Notes under the pieces: generated by a model | Database searches by the model: none | The model's input: only the letters and a program-made list of their open reading frames with translations | What the model was told of the DNA's origin: nothing | In this document: one piece after another, positions 1 to 7,517 of the stretch | Layout: each line of letters opens with the position of its first letter | How positions within the stretch are numbered: the first letter of the stretch is position 1 | NCBI RefSeq assembly: GCF_000012365.1 | Contig: NC_007651.1 | Coordinates: 3,534,001 to 3,598,000 of the forward strand | Direction: 5' to 3' | Length of the DNA: 64,000 nt | Source of the DNA: Burkholderia thailandensis E264 | GTDB lineage: Bacteria > Pseudomonadota > Gammaproteobacteria > Burkholderiales > Burkholderiaceae | Program-made: the position numbers and the translations under genes

Positions 1-2
1 AG

Positions 3-698
3 GAAGACATCGCGCTCACGAACATGAGCCTCGACCTGATCGGCCAGGCGCGCCTGCTGTATTCGCACGCGGCCGAGCTCGAGCGGCAGCTCACCGGCGC
101 GGCGCGGACCGAGGACGACTACGCGTACTTCCGCACCGAGCGCGAGTTCGCGAACTACACGTTCGTCGAGCTGCCGCACTACGGCCCGCTCTGCGGCACC
201 GCGCACGCGGAGCTCGACTACGCGGTGACCGTCGTGCGCAACTACCTCTATTCGACGCTGATGCTGCACGTGTGGACCGCGCTCGAGGCGTCGGGCGACG
301 CGCAGCTCGCGGCGATCGCGGCGAAATCGGTGAAGGAAACGCGCTATCACGAGCACCACGCGCGCGAATGGCTGATTCGCTTCGGCGACGGCACCGACGA
401 ATCGCATCGTCGCGCGCAGGCCGCACTCGACTATCTGATGCCGTACACGCGCGAATTCTTCGCGGCGGACGCGGTCGACGATGCGGCGACGGCGTCCGGC
501 ATCGGCGCGGCGATCGCATCGATCGAGCCGGCGTGGCGCGCCGATATCGAAGCGACGCTCGCCGAAGCGACGCTCACGCTGTCCACCGCCGGCCAGTACG
601 TGCCGACCGGCAAGCGCGGCGAGCACTCGGAGCACATGGGCTATCTGCTCGCTCAGTTGCAGAGCGTCGCGCGCCAGCATCCGGGCGCGACCTGGTAA
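3..698 (+). CDS. paaC: Phenylacetyl-CoA 1,2-epoxidase subunit PaaC (5' end outside window)
   Basis: PaaC is the structural subunit that pairs with catalytic PaaA in the ring epoxidase that opens aerobic phenylacetate breakdown. The frame is open to the window edge: residues EDIALTN precede the first internal Met at 24, so the ATG at 24 is not the true start and some 20-35 N-terminal residues are missing compared with the usual 250-265. The visible part is a ferritin-like helical fold with the family segment VKETRYHEHHAREWLIRFGDG. paaD follows after 31 bp and paaE after that, which is the standard paaABCDE order. Identity is secure; only the start is unseen. Confidence 0.93.
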   Translation, partial: EDIALTNMSLDLIGQARLLYSHAAELERQLTGAARTEDDYAYFRTEREFANYTFVELPHYGPLCGTAHAELDYAVTVVRNYLYSTLMLHVWTALEASGDAQLAAIAAKSVKETRYHEHHAREWLIRFGDGTDESHRRAQAALDYLMPYTREFFAADAVDDAATASGIGAAIASIEPAWRADIEATLAEATLTLSTAGQYVPTGKRGEHSEHMGYLLAQLQSVARQHPGATW

Positions 699-729
699 GC
701 CCGCGCCCGACGAACGACGGAGCCAGACG

Positions 730-1350
730 ATGTCCGCCCTCCCCGCATCCGCCCCCGGCCAGCCGGTCACTGCCGGCCACCGCCCGGGCGAACGCCCCGA
801 CTACGCCCGAGCGGCCGCGCACGGCGACGATCCGCTCATCGAACGCGCGTGGAACGCGCTAGAAGCGGTGCCCGATCCGGAGATTCCGGTCGTGTCGATC
901 CGCGAGCTCGGCATCCTGCGCGACGTGCGCCGCGCCGCCGATGGCGCCCTAGAAGTCGTGATCACGCCGACCTACTCAGGCTGCCCGGCGATGCAGCAGA
1001 TCGCCGAAGACATCGACGCCGCGCTCCGGCAGGCGGCCATCGCACCGCACCGAACCGTGACCGTGCTCGCGCCTGCGTGGACGACCGACTGGATCACTGC
1101 CGACGCCCGCGAGAAGCTCCGCGCGTACGGCATCGCGCCGCCCGCCGGCCACTGCGCCGGGGCGCGCGGCGCAGGCGCCGCCGCGCCGCGCGCCGTCCGC
1201 TTCGTGCCCAAACCGCTCGCCGCGCCCGCCTGCCCGCGCTGCGGCTCCGCGCACACCGAGCGGCTCGCGCAGTTCGCGTCGACCGCATGCAAGGCGCTCT
1301 ATCGCTGCATCGACTGCCGCGAACCCTTCGACTACTTCAAACCTTATTGA
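730..1350 (+). CDS. paaD: Phenylacetyl-CoA epoxidase accessory protein PaaD (MIP18/DUF59 family)
   Basis: A 206-residue protein, thought from work on the family to help Fe-S or metal-centre maturation of the epoxidase. A MIP18/DUF59 domain covers roughly residues 38-115 and carries the signature PDPEIPVVSIRELGILRDV. The C-terminal ~45 residues hold two CxxC pairs (CPRC and CIDC), a zinc-ribbon-like tail ending in FDYFKPY, as is typical of PaaD. The ATG at 730 lies at the start of the conserved length; the frame extends further upstream but would overlap paaC. The gene ends 1 bp before paaE, so the two are almost certainly co-transcribed and translationally coupled. Confidence 0.93.
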   Translation: MSALPASAPGQPVTAGHRPGERPDYARAAAHGDDPLIERAWNALEAVPDPEIPVVSIRELGILRDVRRAADGALEVVITPTYSGCPAMQQIAEDIDAALRQAAIAPHRTVTVLAPAWTTDWITADAREKLRAYGIAPPAGHCAGARGAGAAAPRAVRFVPKPLAAPACPRCGSAHTERLAQFASTACKALYRCIDCREPFDYFKPY

Positions 1351-1351
1351 T

Positions 1352-2440
1352 ATGGCGACTCCGCAATTCCATCCGCTGCGCATTCGCGACGTGCGGCCCG
1401 AGACCGCCGACGCCGTCACGGTGTCGTTCGAGGTGCCGCCCGAGCTGCGCGATGCGTACCGCTTCACGCAAGGTCAGTTCGTCACGCTGAAGGCGCATGT
1501 CGACGGCGAGGAAACCCGCCGCTCGTATTCGATCTGCGTCGGCACGACCGACTACGACCGCGACGGCGAGCTGCGCATCGGCATCAAGCGCGTGCGCGGC
1601 GGCCGCTTCTCGAACTTCGCGTTCGATACGCTCAAGCCCGGTCACACGATCGACGTGATGACGCCGGACGGCCGCTTCTTCACGCACCTGAACGCGGAGC
1701 ACGGCAAGCAGTACGTCGCGTTCGCGGGCGGCTCGGGGATCACACCCGTACTCGCGATCGTCAAGACGACGCTCGAGCTCGAGCCGCGCAGCGCGTTCAC
1801 GCTGATCTACGGCAACCGCAGCGTCGATTCGATCATGTTCGCCGAGGAGCTCGAGGATCTGAAGAACCGCTTCATGCAGCGGTTCGCCCTCTACCACGTG
1901 CTGTCCGACGACGTGCAGGACGTCGAGCTGTTCAACGGCGTGCTCGATCAAGCGAAATGCGCGGCGTTCATCGAGTCGCTCGTGCCCGCCGCGACCATCG
2001 ACGAAGCGTTCATCTGCGGCCCGGCGCCGATGATGGACGCCGCCGAGGCCGCACTCGCCGAAGCGGGCGTGCCGCGCGAGCGGGTGCACGTCGAGCGCTT
2101 CGGCACGCCGCTGCCTCAGGCGGGCGCGCCCGCCGTCGAGATCACCGACGACACGCCCGCCGCCGACCTCGAAATCGTGCTCGACGGCAAGAAGCGCAAG
2201 CTGCGCCTGCCGTACGAAGGCGTGAGCCTCCTCGACGTCGGGCTGCGCGCAGGCCTCGCGCTGCCATACGCGTGCAAGGGCGGCGTCTGCTGCACGTGCC
2301 GCGCGAAGGTGCTCGAAGGTGAGGTGTGGATGGAGAAGAACTACACGCTGGAGCCGCAGGAGATCGCCGACGGATTCGTGCTCACCTGCCAGTGCCATCC
2401 GGTCAGCGAGAAAATCGTCGTCAGCTACGACGAACGGTAG
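1352..2440 (+). CDS. paaE: Phenylacetyl-CoA epoxidase reductase PaaE
   Basis: A 362-residue electron-transfer subunit that passes electrons from NAD(P)H through FAD and a 2Fe-2S centre to the PaaA di-iron site. Domains in order: FAD-binding barrel (RSYS at 57-60), pyridine-nucleotide domain (GGSGITPVLAI at about 126-136), and a C-terminal plant-type ferredoxin domain whose Cys spacing CKGGVCCTC plus a later Cys in LTCQCHP gives the cluster ligands. Length and order are normal for PaaE. It starts 2 nt after the paaD stop codon. It could only be confused with other ferredoxin-NADP reductases, and the operon settles that. Confidence 0.96.
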   Translation: MATPQFHPLRIRDVRPETADAVTVSFEVPPELRDAYRFTQGQFVTLKAHVDGEETRRSYSICVGTTDYDRDGELRIGIKRVRGGRFSNFAFDTLKPGHTIDVMTPDGRFFTHLNAEHGKQYVAFAGGSGITPVLAIVKTTLELEPRSAFTLIYGNRSVDSIMFAEELEDLKNRFMQRFALYHVLSDDVQDVELFNGVLDQAKCAAFIESLVPAATIDEAFICGPAPMMDAAEAALAEAGVPRERVHVERFGTPLPQAGAPAVEITDDTPAADLEIVLDGKKRKLRLPYEGVSLLDVGLRAGLALPYACKGGVCCTCRAKVLEGEVWMEKNYTLEPQEIADGFVLTCQCHPVSEKIVVSYDER

Positions 2441-2561
2441 GCGGCGTCTTGCCGCGCGGTTACGCGCCGCCCGCCATCTCGCTTACACTAGGGGCCGCCT
2501 GCGGACCGGACGCGCGACGCGCCGGCTCCCAGGCGGCTTTTCCCATGTTGACGACAGGCCA

Positions 2562-3392
2562 ATGAGCACCATCCACGTGACCATGGGCGGCTCCGCCGCC
2601 GCTTCTCTTCGCATCGCGCTCGCCGAAGCGGGTCGCGACGAAAGCGTCGTCGAACTGTTCGACGATCTGTCGGTCGGCCCGCTGCGCGGCGCGGACGACA
2701 CGCCGGACGTGCGCGCCGCATTCTGGGAACGCGCGATCGGCGACGGGCCACAAGACTGGACGGCCGGACTCGGCGACGACTTCGCGACACTCGAGACGCT
2801 CGCGGCCGGCACGGGCCAGGTCGTCGTCTGGCACGCGCACAGCGTCGCCGATCAGTTGATGCTGCGCCGCGTCGCCTACCACCTGCGCAACGCGCCGCAG
2901 CGCCTCAACGAGGTGCGGCTGTCGAGCGCGGACATCGACGATCCGCAGTCGTGGGTGCGGCTACGCGCCGATCAGGCGACGGCCACCGGCATCTTCTCGC
3001 CCGCCCAGTTGCTCGCGAAGCTGCCGGAGGCGGCGCCGATCTCGGTGCTGCGCATCAGCCGGCTCGCGCTCGAATGGCAGGAAGCGAAGCAGGTGAACGC
3101 CGAGCTGCGCTACTGGATCTGCAACACGTTCAAGAGCGGCCATTACGCGGACATCGACGCGCTCGTGCTCGAGCACGCGCCCGACGAATGGGGCCCCGCC
3201 GCGCGCACGGTCGGCGCCGTGATGGCGTTCGCCGACCGCGGCCACCTGTTCGTCGGCGACGTGATCGCATTCTGGCGCTGCCGCGAGCTCGCGGCGGCTG
3301 GCCGCATCGAGCTGCAGGACGATGCCCGATCGATCGGCGACCTGAGAACGGCGACGCTGCGCGCGACGCCCGCCGTCGCCCTACCCCGCTAA
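2562..3392 (+). CDS. DUF1835 domain-containing protein
   Basis: A 276-residue soluble protein of unknown function. The N-terminus (MSTIHVTMGGSAAASLRIAL, with VELFDDLSVGPL shortly after) is the DUF1835 signature, and the C-terminal half fits the companion DUF3658-type region. The frame is open upstream to 2319, overlapping paaE; the ATG at 2562 is chosen because the family begins there. It sits between paaE and a TetR gene in the same direction, an arrangement also known from B. cenocepacia, which suggests a link to phenylacetate metabolism or its control, but nothing in the sequence shows a catalytic site. Confidence 0.85.
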   Translation: MSTIHVTMGGSAAASLRIALAEAGRDESVVELFDDLSVGPLRGADDTPDVRAAFWERAIGDGPQDWTAGLGDDFATLETLAAGTGQVVVWHAHSVADQLMLRRVAYHLRNAPQRLNEVRLSSADIDDPQSWVRLRADQATATGIFSPAQLLAKLPEAAPISVLRISRLALEWQEAKQVNAELRYWICNTFKSGHYADIDALVLEHAPDEWGPAARTVGAVMAFADRGHLFVGDVIAFWRCRELAAAGRIELQDDARSIGDLRTATLRATPAVALPR

Positions 3393-3420
3393 CCCGACCC
3401 CGCATCACGCACCGAATCAC

Positions 3421-4020
3421 ATGGCCCGCACCCGCGCCCCCGACCACGAATCCCAGCGCGAGCAGATCCTCGATCTCGCCGCCGCCAAGTTTGCGCAGAC
3501 GAGCTACCCGAGCACGTCGATGACCGACCTCGCGAACGCGAGCGGCACGTCGAAAGCGCGTCTCTATCACTATTACGAGGGCAAGGAAGCCATTCTGTTC
3601 GATCTGCTCGATCGCTACACGAAGCGGCTGATGCTGATCATCGCCGAGGTCGAGGGCGCGAGCCAGCGGCGCGGGCTCACCGAGCGCGAGGCGTTCGCCG
3701 AGCTCGTGCGCGCGTTTCTCGCCGAATACGAGACGTCGCACAGCCGCCATGTCGCGCTGCTGAACGACGTGAAATACCTCGAGGACGCGCAGCGCCAGAT
3801 CATCCTCGACCGCCAGCGCGACATCGTCGCCGCGTTTGCGCGCCAACTCGCGCGCGCGTATCCGGAGCGGATCTCGAAGGACAATCAGACGCCCGTGACG
3901 ATGATGGTGTTCGGGATGATCAACTGGACGTTCACGTGGCTGAAGCCGGGCGGCCGCCTTGGCTATCGCGATTTCGCCGAGCAGGTGATCGGCATGATCG
4001 AGCACGGGCTCGGCGGCTGA
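3421..4020 (+). CDS. paaR: TetR-family transcriptional regulator, probable PaaR
   Basis: A 199-residue regulator. The N-terminal helix-turn-helix covers about residues 10-57 (ILDLAAAKFAQTSYPSTSMTD, then SGTSKARLYHYYEGKEAILF), the classic TetR pattern; the remainder is an all-helical ligand-binding domain. A TetR-type PaaR that senses phenylacetyl-CoA and represses paa genes is known in Burkholderia, and this gene lies 28 bp downstream of the paaE-DUF1835 block, so that role is likely. The name is inferred from family and position; no operator was identified, because the paaA promoter is outside the window. Confidence 0.82.
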   Translation: MARTRAPDHESQREQILDLAAAKFAQTSYPSTSMTDLANASGTSKARLYHYYEGKEAILFDLLDRYTKRLMLIIAEVEGASQRRGLTEREAFAELVRAFLAEYETSHSRHVALLNDVKYLEDAQRQIILDRQRDIVAAFARQLARAYPERISKDNQTPVTMMVFGMINWTFTWLKPGGRLGYRDFAEQVIGMIEHGLGG

Positions 4021-4263
4021 ATCATCTGATTTATTGCAGAGCAGCAAACGTTGCGCCAGCGTAACAGTGCGACGCTTTGCCTACGTCCCTGTCAAAAATC
4101 CGTAAAGTCCAAATAAAAACAGATACATACACGCCGTAATCGGCGGGTTTAGAGTCCAACCTCGACTCGAACATCAGGGTTTCCACCAATCTCCGCACGG
4201 CCGTTCGGCTAAAATTGCGCTGCATTGCACAAATAGCTATGCGGTCTTTTTGAGGAACCCACG

Positions 4264-4911
4264 ATGAACAAGCCAGACCTTCGCCCTGCCGATGCGGTCG
4301 GCATCGCCGGTCCCGCGCCAGTTCTCGTACGGGAACTGGCTTCCGGCGACCGCCAGCCACTGCTCACCCACTTTCTCGCGCTCGGCGAGGACGATCGCCT
4401 GCTGCGCTTCGGCCAGGCGGTGCCCGATCACGTGATCGAGAATTACGTCCGCACGATCGACTTCGGCCGCGACACCGTGTTCGGCGTGTTCGATCACGCG
4501 CTCGAGCTGATCGGCGTCGGCCATCTCGCATACTTGCCCGCGGAAGGCGACAAGCGCACCGCCGAGTTCGGCGTGTCGGTGCTCGAACGCGCGCGCGGCC
4601 AGGGCGTCGGCACGAAGCTGTTCGAGCGCGCCGCGATCCGCAGCCGCAACACGCACGTGACGACGCTCTACATGCACTGCCTGTCGCGCAACGCGACGAT
4701 GATGCACATCGCGAAGAAGTCGGGGATGCGCATCGAGTACGCGTACGGCGAAGCCGACGCGTACCTGTCGCTGCCGCCCGCCGACCACTCGACGATCATC
4801 GCCGAGATGATGCAAGAGCAGGCGGCCGTGTTCGACTACGCGCTCAAGCGCCAGGCGCGCCGCGCGACGCAGATCTTCGAATCGCTGCTGCCCGCGGGCC
4901 TCACCGCATAA
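4264..4911 (+). CDS. GNAT-family N-acetyltransferase
   Basis: A 215-residue GNAT protein. The acetyl-CoA pyrophosphate loop is the segment RARGQGVGTKLFERA (about residues 116-130), matching the Q/RxxGxG/A motif A. It is followed by the usual beta-bulge region (THVTTLYMHCLSRNATMMHIAKKSGM). The substrate cannot be told. A GAGG ribosome site lies 8 bp before the ATG, and the ~240-bp upstream stretch (4021-4263) is AT-richer than its surroundings and presumably holds its own promoter. It is not obviously part of the paa operon. A strong terminator follows the stop codon. Confidence 0.85.
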   Translation: MNKPDLRPADAVGIAGPAPVLVRELASGDRQPLLTHFLALGEDDRLLRFGQAVPDHVIENYVRTIDFGRDTVFGVFDHALELIGVGHLAYLPAEGDKRTAEFGVSVLERARGQGVGTKLFERAAIRSRNTHVTTLYMHCLSRNATMMHIAKKSGMRIEYAYGEADAYLSLPPADHSTIIAEMMQEQAAVFDYALKRQARRATQIFESLLPAGLTA

Positions 4912-4953
4912 ACCGCACGGCGCGCGACGCTTCGCGTCGCCAGGCGCGAACGA

Positions 4954-4990
4954 GAACGGGCGGCCCATGTCGGGCCGCCCGTTCCTTTTT
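4954..4990. terminator. Rho-independent terminator after the GNAT gene
   Basis: A perfect 13-bp GC-rich stem (4954-4966 with 4972-4984), a 5-nt loop and a run of Ts at 4986-4990. It ends the plus-strand acetyltransferase transcript and lies just past the 3' end of the convergent lrp gene. Confidence 0.9.
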
Positions 4991-5035
4991 GGCCAATCGC
5001 GTCCGATATCGGCCTGCGGCACGTCCGCATTCGGC

Positions 5036-5551
5036 TCATCGGATCGGCAACGCGGTCGTCTCCTTGAAGCGCTCGAGCGAGAAGCTCGTCTTCACGTCGA
5101 TCACCGACGGATGGTGCAGCAGTTGCTCCTGCATGAAGCGCGAGAAATGCGCCATGTCCTCGACCTGCACGCGCAGCAGGTAATCCATGTCGCCCGTCAT
5201 CGCGTGGCACGCGACCACTTCCGGCCACGCCTGCACGGCCGCACGAAACAGCTCGGCGTGCGTTGCGCCCGCACGCGCGGATGTCTCGTCGCCGCGCGCG
5301 GGCACAACGCCGCCGCGCTTCTCCAGCCGCACGCTCACGTACGCGAGCAGATCGAGCCCGAGCTTCTGCGGATCGAGCAACGCGACGTAGCCGGTGATCA
5401 CGCCCATCTCCTCGAGCCGGCGGATCCGCCTCAGGCAAGGGCTCGGCGACAGATTCACCCGCTCGGCGATGTCCTGGTTCGACAAACGCCCATTCTCCTG
5501 AAGAATCGAAAGAATGCGCCGGTCAATCGCATCCAATTCCACGTGCGCCAT
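5036..5551 (-). CDS. Lrp/AsnC-family transcriptional regulator next to hppD
   Basis: A 171-residue Lrp-type regulator. The N-terminal winged helix-turn-helix (LDAIDRRILSILQENGRLSNQ, then NLSPSPCLRRIRRLEEMGVI) is canonical, and the C-terminal RAM domain (about 70-160) is the effector-binding part. The ATG at 5551 follows a strong GGGAGACAGG ribosome site; an upstream in-frame start at 5614 lacks one and would add 21 atypical residues. It is transcribed away from hppD across a 151-bp shared region. Lrp regulators beside hppD commonly control tyrosine breakdown, which is the likely role; the effector is not visible. Confidence 0.9.
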   Translation of the reverse strand: MAHVELDAIDRRILSILQENGRLSNQDIAERVNLSPSPCLRRIRRLEEMGVITGYVALLDPQKLGLDLLAYVSVRLEKRGGVVPARGDETSARAGATHAELFRAAVQAWPEVVACHAMTGDMDYLLRVQVEDMAHFSRFMQEQLLHHPSVIDVKTSFSLERFKETTALPIR

Positions 5552-5586
5552 TTCCTGTCTCCCTGCCTGTTCGTGCGGACGAGAAA

Positions 5587-5623
5587 TTGCGCAAGCGTAG
5601 CGTTGCGCGATCAAGTTCGCAAG
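5587..5623. promoter_or_regulatory. Candidate Lrp operator between lrp and hppD
   Basis: The palindrome TTGCGCAA (5587-5594) is followed 16 bp later by the related TTGCGCGA (5603-5610) and a TTCGCAAG half (5616-5623). Spaced, imperfectly palindromic repeats in a divergent promoter fit the way Lrp-family dimers bind. This is a pattern observation only; no consensus for this regulator is known to me. Confidence 0.35.
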
Positions 5624-5702
5624 TTTTCACCCAGCCCTCCCCGCTACACTTTGCCGCAGACATTCATCAAGACGCGTGCCCCACCGAGGGCTAGGAGACG
5701 CC

Positions 5703-6800
5703 ATGCAAATCCCCACCTGGGACAATCCCGTCGGCACCGACGGCTTCGAATTCATCGAATACACCGCCCCCGATCCGAAAGCGCTCGGCCAACTGTTCGA
5801 GCGGATGGGCTTCACCGCGGTTGCGCGCCATCGCCATAAGGACGTGACGCTGTACCGCCAGGGCGACATCAACTTCATCATCAACGCGGAACCGGATTCG
5901 TTCGCACAGCGCTTCGCGCGGCTGCACGGGCCGTCGATCTGCGCGATCGCGTTTCGCGTGCAGGATGCCGCGAAGGCGTACAAGCACGCGCTCGAACTCG
6001 GCGCGTGGGGCTTCGACAACAAGACGGGCCCGATGGAGCTGAACATCCCGGCGATCAAGGGCATCGGCGATTCGCTGATCTACTTCGTCGACCGCTGGCG
6101 CGGCAAGAACGGCGCGAAGCCGGGCGCGATCGGCGACATCAGCATCTACGACGTCGACTTCGAGCCGATCCCGGGCGTCGATCCGAACCCGGTCGGCCAC
6201 GGCCTCACGTACATCGACCATCTGACGCACAACGTCCACCGCGGCCGCATGCAGGAATGGGCGGCGTTCTACGAGCGCCTGTTCAACTTCCGCGAAGTCC
6301 GCTACTTCGACATCGAAGGCAAGGTGACGGGCGTGAAGTCGAAGGCAATGACGTCGCCGTGCGGCAAGATCCGGATTCCGATCAACGAGGAAGGCTCGGA
6401 CACGGCCGGCCAGATCCAGGAATACCTCGACGCTTATCGCGGCGAAGGCATCCAGCACATCGCGCTCGGCGCGGCCGACATCTATCGGGCGGTCGACGGA
6501 CTGCGCGCGACGGGCGTGACGCTGCTCGACACGATCGACACGTACTACGAGCTCGTCGACCGCCGCGTGCCGAACCACGGAGAGCCGCTCGACGAGCTCA
6601 GGAAGCGCAAGATCCTGATCGACGGCGCGCGCGACGAACTGCTGCTGCAGATCTTCACCGAGAACCAGATCGGGCCGATCTTCTTCGAGATCATCCAGCG
6701 CAAGGGCAATCAGGGCTTCGGCGAAGGCAACTTCAAGGCGCTGTTCGAATCGATCGAGCTCGACCAGATCCGCCGCGGCGTCGTGCAGGACAAGGCTTAA
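5703..6800 (+). CDS. hppD: 4-hydroxyphenylpyruvate dioxygenase
   Basis: Converts 4-hydroxyphenylpyruvate to homogentisate, the second step of tyrosine degradation, using non-haem Fe(II). The 365 residues hold two VOC-type halves; the metal-site His residues lie in the conserved segments LTYIDHLTHNVHRGRM and GEGIQHIALGAADIYRAV, and the C-terminal gate region ITFEI-like reads LLLQIFTENQIGPIFFEIIQRKGNQGFGEGNF in two parts. The ATG at 5703 has a TAGGAGACG ribosome site. The divergent lrp gene is its probable regulator. A downstream hairpin suggests that it is transcribed alone. Confidence 0.96.
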   Translation: MQIPTWDNPVGTDGFEFIEYTAPDPKALGQLFERMGFTAVARHRHKDVTLYRQGDINFIINAEPDSFAQRFARLHGPSICAIAFRVQDAAKAYKHALELGAWGFDNKTGPMELNIPAIKGIGDSLIYFVDRWRGKNGAKPGAIGDISIYDVDFEPIPGVDPNPVGHGLTYIDHLTHNVHRGRMQEWAAFYERLFNFREVRYFDIEGKVTGVKSKAMTSPCGKIRIPINEEGSDTAGQIQEYLDAYRGEGIQHIALGAADIYRAVDGLRATGVTLLDTIDTYYELVDRRVPNHGEPLDELRKRKILIDGARDELLLQIFTENQIGPIFFEIIQRKGNQGFGEGNFKALFESIELDQIRRGVVQDKA

Positions 6801-6900
6801 GCGAGCCGGCCCGGCACGCGGCCGGCCTCGCGCGCCGCGCGCCGCGCGCGGAGTCCGCAAATGGCCTGATAGACAGCCCTGCAAGCGGACCAGTAAAGGA

Positions 6901-6933
6901 AAAGGGCGGGAATCCCGAAGATTCCCGCCCTTT
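6901..6933. terminator. Bidirectional terminator-like hairpin after hppD
   Basis: A perfect 14-bp stem (6901-6914 with 6920-6933) with a 5-nt loop. Terminal A3/T3 are part of the stem, so the U-tract is short. It lies between hppD and a convergent small gene and can serve both. Confidence 0.75.
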
Positions 6934-6998
6934 CGCATTGGCGTGATCGAATGTCGCGCGACGGACCGGCGATCGCCCGCCGTCACGCCCGCTGCGGC

Positions 6999-7199
6999 CT
7001 ACTTTTGCATCGCGCCGCGCTCGTTCGTCGCGACGCCCGAGCGCGCCGGCGCATCCGCGCCGCCCGCCGCCGTCGCGAGTTGCAGCATCCGGGTGCCCGC
7101 CGTCGCCAGCACGCCCGCGCCTTCCGAACGCGCGGGGCCGCTCATCGCGAAAAACGCGGCCGACACCATCAGGAAATTCTGGATATTTCGAGTCTTCAT
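6999..7199 (-). CDS. Small exported protein of unknown function
   Basis: A 66-residue protein. The N-terminus MKTRNIQNFLMVSAAFFAMS reads as a Sec signal peptide, with cleavage likely after a GPARS-type stretch. The short mature part is Ala/Gly-rich with no cysteine and no recognisable domain. A TGGAGGTGCA ribosome site directly before the ATG supports translation, and the gene lies between terminator-like structures. I do not recognise a family; a periplasmic or secreted protein is the only inference. Confidence 0.6.
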   Translation of the reverse strand: MKTRNIQNFLMVSAAFFAMSGPARSEGAGVLATAGTRMLQLATAAGGADAPARSGVATNERGAMQK

Positions 7200-7517
7200 T
7201 GCACCTCCATTGCAGCCGCCCGTCGCTCAGGCATGGCGCGGGCACGAACCCGCGCCGCCCGCGCAACCGGACAGGGCACTAGAGACTAACGGCAAATGCC
7301 TGGCGCGGCCCGCCGTTTTACATGCTTTTACAGCCTGTAACGCATTGATTCCTCTCGCTTTCGGGTTGCGGCTCGCTGTTTTTTGAAACAATGCGGCGGG
7401 TTTTTCCCAGTGCTACCATCGAGCGAAACCCGCCAATATTCGGGCCGACCGACGCGTCCACAAGACGCCGACGCGCCGATAGTTTTGGCGATCCCGAACC
7501 GGGTGAGGAGACACCGC
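7200..7517. other. Intergenic region upstream of the indolepyruvate oxidoreductase gene
   Basis: 318 bp shared by the divergent small exported gene and the large oxidoreductase gene. It must hold both promoters; AT-richer patches occur near 7310-7400. No convincing -35/-10 pair or operator could be fixed by eye. Confidence 0.5.
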